64,000 nucleotides of DNA from Toxorhynchites rutilus septentrionalis (Eukaryota > Arthropoda > Insecta > Diptera > Culicidae), in assembly GCF_029784135.1 (NCBI RefSeq), contig NC_073746.1, positions 152,163,857-152,227,856 on the forward strand, given 5' to 3'. Under the pieces are notes generated by a model that was given only the letters and a program-made list of their open reading frames with translations, was not told where the DNA came from and did no database searches. Position 1 is the stretch's first letter; every line of letters starts with the position of its first letter. Made by a program: the position numbers and the translations under genes. Shown here in pieces: positions 58,645 through 64,000 of the stretch.

Positions 58645-58947
58645 GATATTCGGGATGCAGTCTACAATTTTTCTTTCAAAAATATTTTATGTGATGTAAA
58701 AAGATCGAAAATCGGTAAAGCGATTTGAAAGTTACAAATTTAAAAAAAATTATATATTTTAGAAATCATCATAAAAATGTATATACCATAAGTACTCTCA
58801 AGATTTACATATCTCATGTAAAAAATATCAGTTTTCGGATAATGATAATGACAACTGGGTTGTTATTTAATCAGAAACCACGAAAGCCACCAAAATTGAC
58901 GTTTATTAAACTGAAAGAAAAGCTTAAAAGTAGACATTGGTCATCAA

Positions 58948-58992
58948 ACACCATGTCATCAAAATGTCACTGTAATTTTGATGACATGGTGT
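58948..58992. repeat. Perfect 18-bp hairpin
   Basis: Arms ACACCATGTCATCAAAAT (58948-58965) and its exact reverse complement (58975-58992) enclose a 9-nt loop. No further pairing extends the stem. Confidence 0.8.
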
Positions 58993-60450
58993 CTAATCTA
59001 GTACATCATTGACTCAAAACTTCTGACGCGTTTTCGTCGAAACTACTTTTCCAATCTGACGTACACGATATCTAAAGATTCACCGTTTTATTTCAAGTTT
59101 TGTTTGAACATTCTTTAAACATCTCTCTTTCGCATGAATTGACTTTTTCAATTTTACCATTATTAAAAAATAGAAATCGTCACAAAAAAAAACTTGCTAA
59201 AAACCTGTTTTTATTTTCAAACTATCGGTGGTTTGGCTAAAATTTGTTTTGGCTTGTCCGAGGTTTACACCATAGTGGCGTATTTACTGATTAAGAACCT
59301 ATAGGATTTTTTTCCAATAACTCGTGTACGCCATGGCATCGATTTGTTTACCCTGCCCACTTTACACGCTTGTAACATTTTTTTCAATTTTGAATATATT
59401 TTTTTCATTCAATTATATTTGTATTTTTAAACGATTAATGAACAAAAAACTTTTTCTTCTTCACTAGAATAGCCCTTCTAATAAATCGCCGATCGGATCA
59501 AAAATTAAAAATTTCCAATAATGCGCACATAAGCATAAGGCGATTTTCAAAACCAGTCTGATTCTGTATTATGTACCACAAGTGCAAAAAAATTGAAAAA
59601 AAATTCGAATAGAAATAATAACAAAGGTTTATACAAAGTAACAGTTAATATTTTTACGGTTGATCATGTTTTCATGGATTTTAGAATGGAACGAAATTAT
59701 GGAGTTACCTATTAACCATTGAGATTACTACGCCGGATTTCAAATCTTGATCAAAATTGCATCTCGCATTTACATTTTTTGATACAATATTCATTACGTT
59801 ACAATTGGTCAGCCATTATTTTTCGCGTTAGTTTAAATTATGTTTGCTCAAAAATTGCCAAATTCATGCGTTCGTTTTAATAATTGGGTTCCATAACTGG
59901 ATAAATGATATGTTTGTAAACAACTATCTGATTCTTCAAGCAAAGTTTCAACCGACCTAGGACGTTGTCAGATGGGTCAAGTCAGAGTGATCTAGAATAG
60001 ACATCGTAAATGACATCTCTTCATATTCTCGGGCGGTGTAATGAAAATCGGATTATAGGTTAAGAAATAAATCCGATAAAAGATCGCTAATCCGGTAATG
60101 AGGGATGCGTTTCTCGCTTTCATATTGATAAAAAGGAGTATGGACAAAACCAAATTAATAATGATAACTTATCTCAGTCTGATGTACGGCGAAACACAAA
60201 ACATAGTTAAGTTAACGTTAGATTCAAAAATAGTAGTGGCATCCTAAAATGTTATGTCATGAACTGGTCGATTGAATTCTTGAATAAAATCACAGTTTTT
60301 GTATTTGTAGAATTAAATCAAACGCATACTGACTTAAATTGGAAGACACATCTCTCAATTAAGTTCGAACAAAATGTTAAAAATATGATACGTTTAGAAC
60401 TTGTGTTATTGTTTTGCAAACGGCCCTTAGGGAACGACGCTGGGCTCAAA
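58993..60450. other. AT-rich sequence, nothing identified
   Basis: No gene or known repeat in this stretch. Confidence 0.35.
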
Positions 60451-62460
60451 GTGATAAATAAGGTCGATATTTTTCAGTAGAAAATGAAACCACCTCCAAA
60501 ACTTCCTCACCGAGCCACAGTTTGTGATCGAACCCCGAATGAACACGCCTCCAAATCAGCCTCTCGTCCCCATAATGACAATGCGCAGTACAACCGCCGC
60601 CGGAGGGGAATTTTCGATACACCATTCGCCATTCACAACCGATGCAGAATTCTGAAGGTGCCACCCACTCATCGCTTTCAGCGGCAGCCACACCGCGTGC
60701 GGTGGACACGAATGGCGGCGAGTGCGCGATTAGCGGCGATAAACCTCCCTTTCCTACTCACTGCTGTCTGCGGGTCGAAACGGCGAACGAAGAGAATTCG
60801 AAACATGTTCATCGCATCGCGCCAGGCGGACCTCTTCGCTGTCCAACAGACCCAGCGGTTCATCAACAGACGTTGCAGCAGGAGCAGCGGCTAATAACAA
60901 TCCCTCGGGGCCAGCTCGAGCGGACATGAACTATGGATCTTACGCGAAAGCACCCGCCGTTCGATAGGTTTAGAGGTGTAATTTATTATTTAATGTGTTT
61001 CGTTTCTTCTGCACTTTGCGGATCCCACCCTCTCTCGCTGGTGGGTATCGCGGAAGGAACTAGCAAAGAACCAAGCGAGCGCTAGGGTGATTCATGGAAA
61101 TCAATACTTCGGGAGGAAGCATAATGAGCTAATTTATGCGGAAATAATTAAAGCTAGTTTTGCATGAATCGACAACACGACGATCTTCCGATGAGTGCTT
61201 GTTTTGTACAAACTATTCTACACAACTTCAACAATACGGGAACAACCCAACGGCCGGATGCAATAGGACAAGGCAGTGGCGAAAGCAAGCGTGGGGTATG
61301 GTTGGTTGATCTTTTGATCATGTTGCACCTTTACCTTCACCTTCCTGTGTACTTCAAACGGACGTGTTCGAGCGTTTGGCTTTTTCTCGACTGCTTGCCA
61401 CTGCCTTCGAAGACCTCGGCGGTTCTCTAGCTCCGAGAGGAGGTAATGCTTTTAAAGCGAACAGCAGCGGCAGCCAGCAGCGCACCGACGCTTGCCGGTG
61501 GGTTGAATTGAAATAATTTTGATTAATTGCTGATTCAGCGAAATGCAATTAACGATAAATACGGTAGGGAAAGGTGGAATTATTGACCTTTCGAGGCTTG
61601 TTATCATTCCGCGCAGGGTCTTAGAGTAGGGTCTTTTCTTCGCTGAACACTTTTGCTAGCGAGCTGGAGAATGAGGGGTTTTGTTGAGAAGGTCATGTGG
61701 AAGCAGGGTTTCCTTGGATATGATCATAGGTTTTTTTTCTCAAAGCGGAACGCTACATTCCAGGAGTAATGAATGTGAACAAATAACATATCGAGCAGAA
61801 AGTGAGTTATCATCTTTCGCTATTACAACGCAGAGATGAATCATAGCCAATTACACATTTTACAGAGTTTATCCGAGCTCTATCGACGGACCGTAGGGAA
61901 AAACGCAATAACTTCGTCAATCTCACCCACTTAGCTCGAACAGGGAGTCAAAGTCAAAAAATTTCTACTCTCTAGTGAGCTACCACCTGATTTTTGCGCT
62001 TTGAGCCACCCAAATCATGGGCACAAATAACAGTTCATTTGATTTCCCATCTGGTCGAATAAAAACGAACCGCGTCAAATCATTTCCTCCAGTGCCCAAT
62101 CAAATCAAGCGCACCGTTTTTTCTTTCGTTTCCATATCGTACCGTACCGCAACGATCCTCCGTTCCTTCCTTCTTCTGGAATGCCCGAGAAGGTCCAGAG
62201 TCGAAACGCACCGTTTCTCACGTGTAGATGATGGATAATATTTTAATCAATTTTTCAATTATTTTCGCCCCATCGAACACCTTGGAAGCGGTGGTTATGG
62301 TTACGGGCGAATTTCCCGTGTACAACATCGTTTAATAGCAAACACTTCCGAAGCGGGGAAAACAACCGTTTTCTTGGCGTGCCTATTTATGGATTGTTGT
62401 GCCGTAGGTTTTCGGTGGTTCAATCGACACGTGACAGTCAGACACTAGTGACTATGTTTT
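60451..62460. other. GC-richer, single-copy-looking island without a recognisable gene
   Basis: A plus-strand frame of 136 codons (60484-60894) is Arg-rich but lacks any recognisable domain and overlaps similarly long frames in other phases. ATTA-rich blocks resembling clustered homeodomain sites occur at 61130-61160 (TAATTTATGCGGAAATAATT) and 61507-61560 (TTTTGATTAATTGC, GCAATTAACGATAA). Regulatory DNA is a reasonable guess. Confidence 0.4.
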
Positions 62461-62559
62461 CTAAAGATTTAACGAAACATGTTGGAGAAAATAAAGTCAT
62501 TAATTCTGCTGTTTAGATTCTTAATTTTGAGAGTATTTTTTTATTAACATTGGAATATT

Positions 62560-63820
62560 TCAAAACAGATTTCAAATTCTGGGATCAAAAATTCTGAAAT
62601 TCTGAGATCATGAGAATCTTAGGTACGAAAATCCTATGATTCAGAGATTCAAATATTCAGCGATTTGGCGAAGAATTCAGAGATTCTGAGATGCTATGAG
62701 TTCAAGATTATGAGATTCTAAGACCTACAGTTTTTAAATTTCCAAGATTTTGGTATTCGAAGATTCTGAAATCCCCTGCTTCCAAAATTCGAAGATTCTA
62801 TGATTCAAAATTCCCACATCCAAAACCCAGGAATTCAAAGCTCCAAAGTTCCAAAATTCAGAGATGGTAAGATTCAGAAATTCAGAAATTTACAGATTTT
62901 GAATGTCTTGCTTTTAAGATTCTGAAATATTGAGATTCTCTGATACAGACAGTCGCATATTTTGAGGTTCTCACAGTTTCTCCTCTAAGATTTCCCAGGA
63001 TATGAGATAGGAGATTCAGGGATTCTGAGAATCACAGTAATATTCTGAGATTCCACGATCCCAAGTTCCAAGATTCAAAGATTTCAAGGCTCCAGGGTTC
63101 CAAGATTTTAAGAGATCGATTGATTCAGAAATTCGGTGGCTCAAAGATTCGAATATTCTGAAGTTCTGAGGTCCAGAAATTCAGAGAATGAGAGATTCAG
63201 AGACTCAGAGATTGAGATACTTCGAGGTTCAGAGATTTAGAGATTTTGAAATTCTAAGTTTCTGGGATTCTAAGATTCTGACATTCTGACATTCTGAGAT
63301 TCTGAAACTATGAGATTCCGAGATTCTGAGATTTAGAGATTCAGAGATTCAGAGATACAGAGATTCAGAGATTCAGAGATACAGAGATTCAGAGATTCAG
63401 AGATTCAGAGATTCAGAGATTCAGAGATTCAGAGATTCAGAGATTCAGAGATTCAGAGATTCAGAGATTCAGAGATACAGAGATTCAGAGATTCAGAGAT
63501 TCAAAGATTCAGAGATTCAGAGATTCAGAGATCCAGAGATCCAGAGATTCAGAGATTCAGAGATTCAGGTATTCAGAGATTCAGAGACTCAGAGATTCAG
63601 AGATTCAGAGATTCAGAGATTCAGAGATTCAGAGATTCAGAGATTCAGAGATTCAGAGATTCAGAGATTCAGAGATTCAGAGATACAGAGATTCAGAGAT
63701 ACAGAAATTCAGAGATTCAGAGATTCAGAGATTCAGAGATTCAGAGATTCAGAGATTCAGAGATTCAGAGATTTTGAGATTTAGAGATTCAGAGATTCAG
63801 AGACTCAGAGATTCGGAGCC
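62560..63820. repeat. 8-bp satellite-like array (AGAGATTC)n with degenerate flank
   Basis: From about 63300 to 63812 the unit AGAGATTC repeats almost without interruption (about 60 units). From 62560 to 63300 the same words occur in decaying form (GATTCTGAGATTC, AGATTCAAA). Confidence 0.95.
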
Positions 63821-63869
63821 GATTACCAATTCAATATTCCCGATACGCAATTGCCAATTCCCGATTCCA

Positions 63870-64000
63870 TTTTTTCATTTTCCTTTTTCCTTCTTCCTTT
63901 TTCCGTTTTCCTTTTTCCTTTTTCCTTTTTCCTTTTTCCTTTTTCCTTTTTCCTTTTTCCTTTTTCCTTTTTCCTTTTTCCTTTTTCCTTTTTCCTTTTT
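63870..64000. repeat. 7-bp array (CCTTTTT)n reaching the window end
   Basis: A pyrimidine-only array, regular from about 63900 to the last base, so its true length is unknown. Confidence 0.95.

Noticed and set aside
60484..60894. 136-codon Arg-rich frame as a host exon
   Set aside because: Overlapping frames of similar length exist on both strands and no domain is recognisable.
63300..63812. CRISPR-like regular repeats
   Set aside because: There are no spacers; it is a simple 8-bp tandem array in a eukaryotic genome.

Overview
The window looks like nuclear DNA of a mosquito, most likely a culicine (Aedes-like). It is AT-rich and packed with nested transposable elements. The families include DD37E Tc1/mariner elements (the mosquito ITmD37E type), several tRNA-derived SINEs, an I-clade retrotransposon, and mini-me/Helentron-like repeats with (TA)n and (GTCT)n. 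Four genes for the spliceosomal U1 snRNA are of insect type. I recognise no host protein-coding gene. The window reads as a gene desert or the inside of a very large intron. The species call is an inference.

Layout. 0-4.4 kb: dispersed repeats, a decayed DDE transposase, a MITE holding a pogo-like MITE, and a SINE. 4.4-6.5 kb: a single-copy-looking, GC-richer island. 7-15.2 kb: a Helentron-like repeat; a 2.6-kb element with long terminal inverted repeats (TIRs), itself holding a SINE; a hAT element; a divergent pair of U1 genes; and a second, opposite hAT copy carrying a hAT MITE and a piggyBac-like insertion. 15.5-17.0 kb: a dead mariner with a SINE inside its transposase. 17-18.2 kb: island. 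18.2-20.2 kb: long Helentron-like repeat. 20.2-28 kb: an island split by a complete, apparently young I-clade retrotransposon (ORF1 and ORF2 intact, 34-nt A tail, 13-bp target duplication). 28-31.7 kb: a dispersed repeat split by an ITmD37E element, plus a SINE inside a SINE.

31.7-39.5 kb: repeats and an island at 35.2-36.7 kb. 39.9-44.2 kb: a decayed CR1/Jockey-type retrotransposon. 46-54 kb: repeat fragments and SINEs, an island at 47.7-48.5 kb, a second hAT MITE with perfect 8-bp target duplications, and a second divergent U1 pair. 54.6-57.4 kb: directly repeated segments and an ITmD37E element whose transposase is interrupted by a single amber codon. 58.1-58.6 kb: a 500-bp SINE with 12-bp target duplications. 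60.4-62.5 kb: the last island. The window ends in an 8-bp (AGAGATTC) array and a 7-bp (CCTTTTT) array.

The functional host genes that can be supported are the four U1 loci. Each has a conserved PSEA-like block about 40-60 bp upstream. The elements give a clear relative chronology because many insertion sites can be checked against duplicated or empty copies inside the same window.
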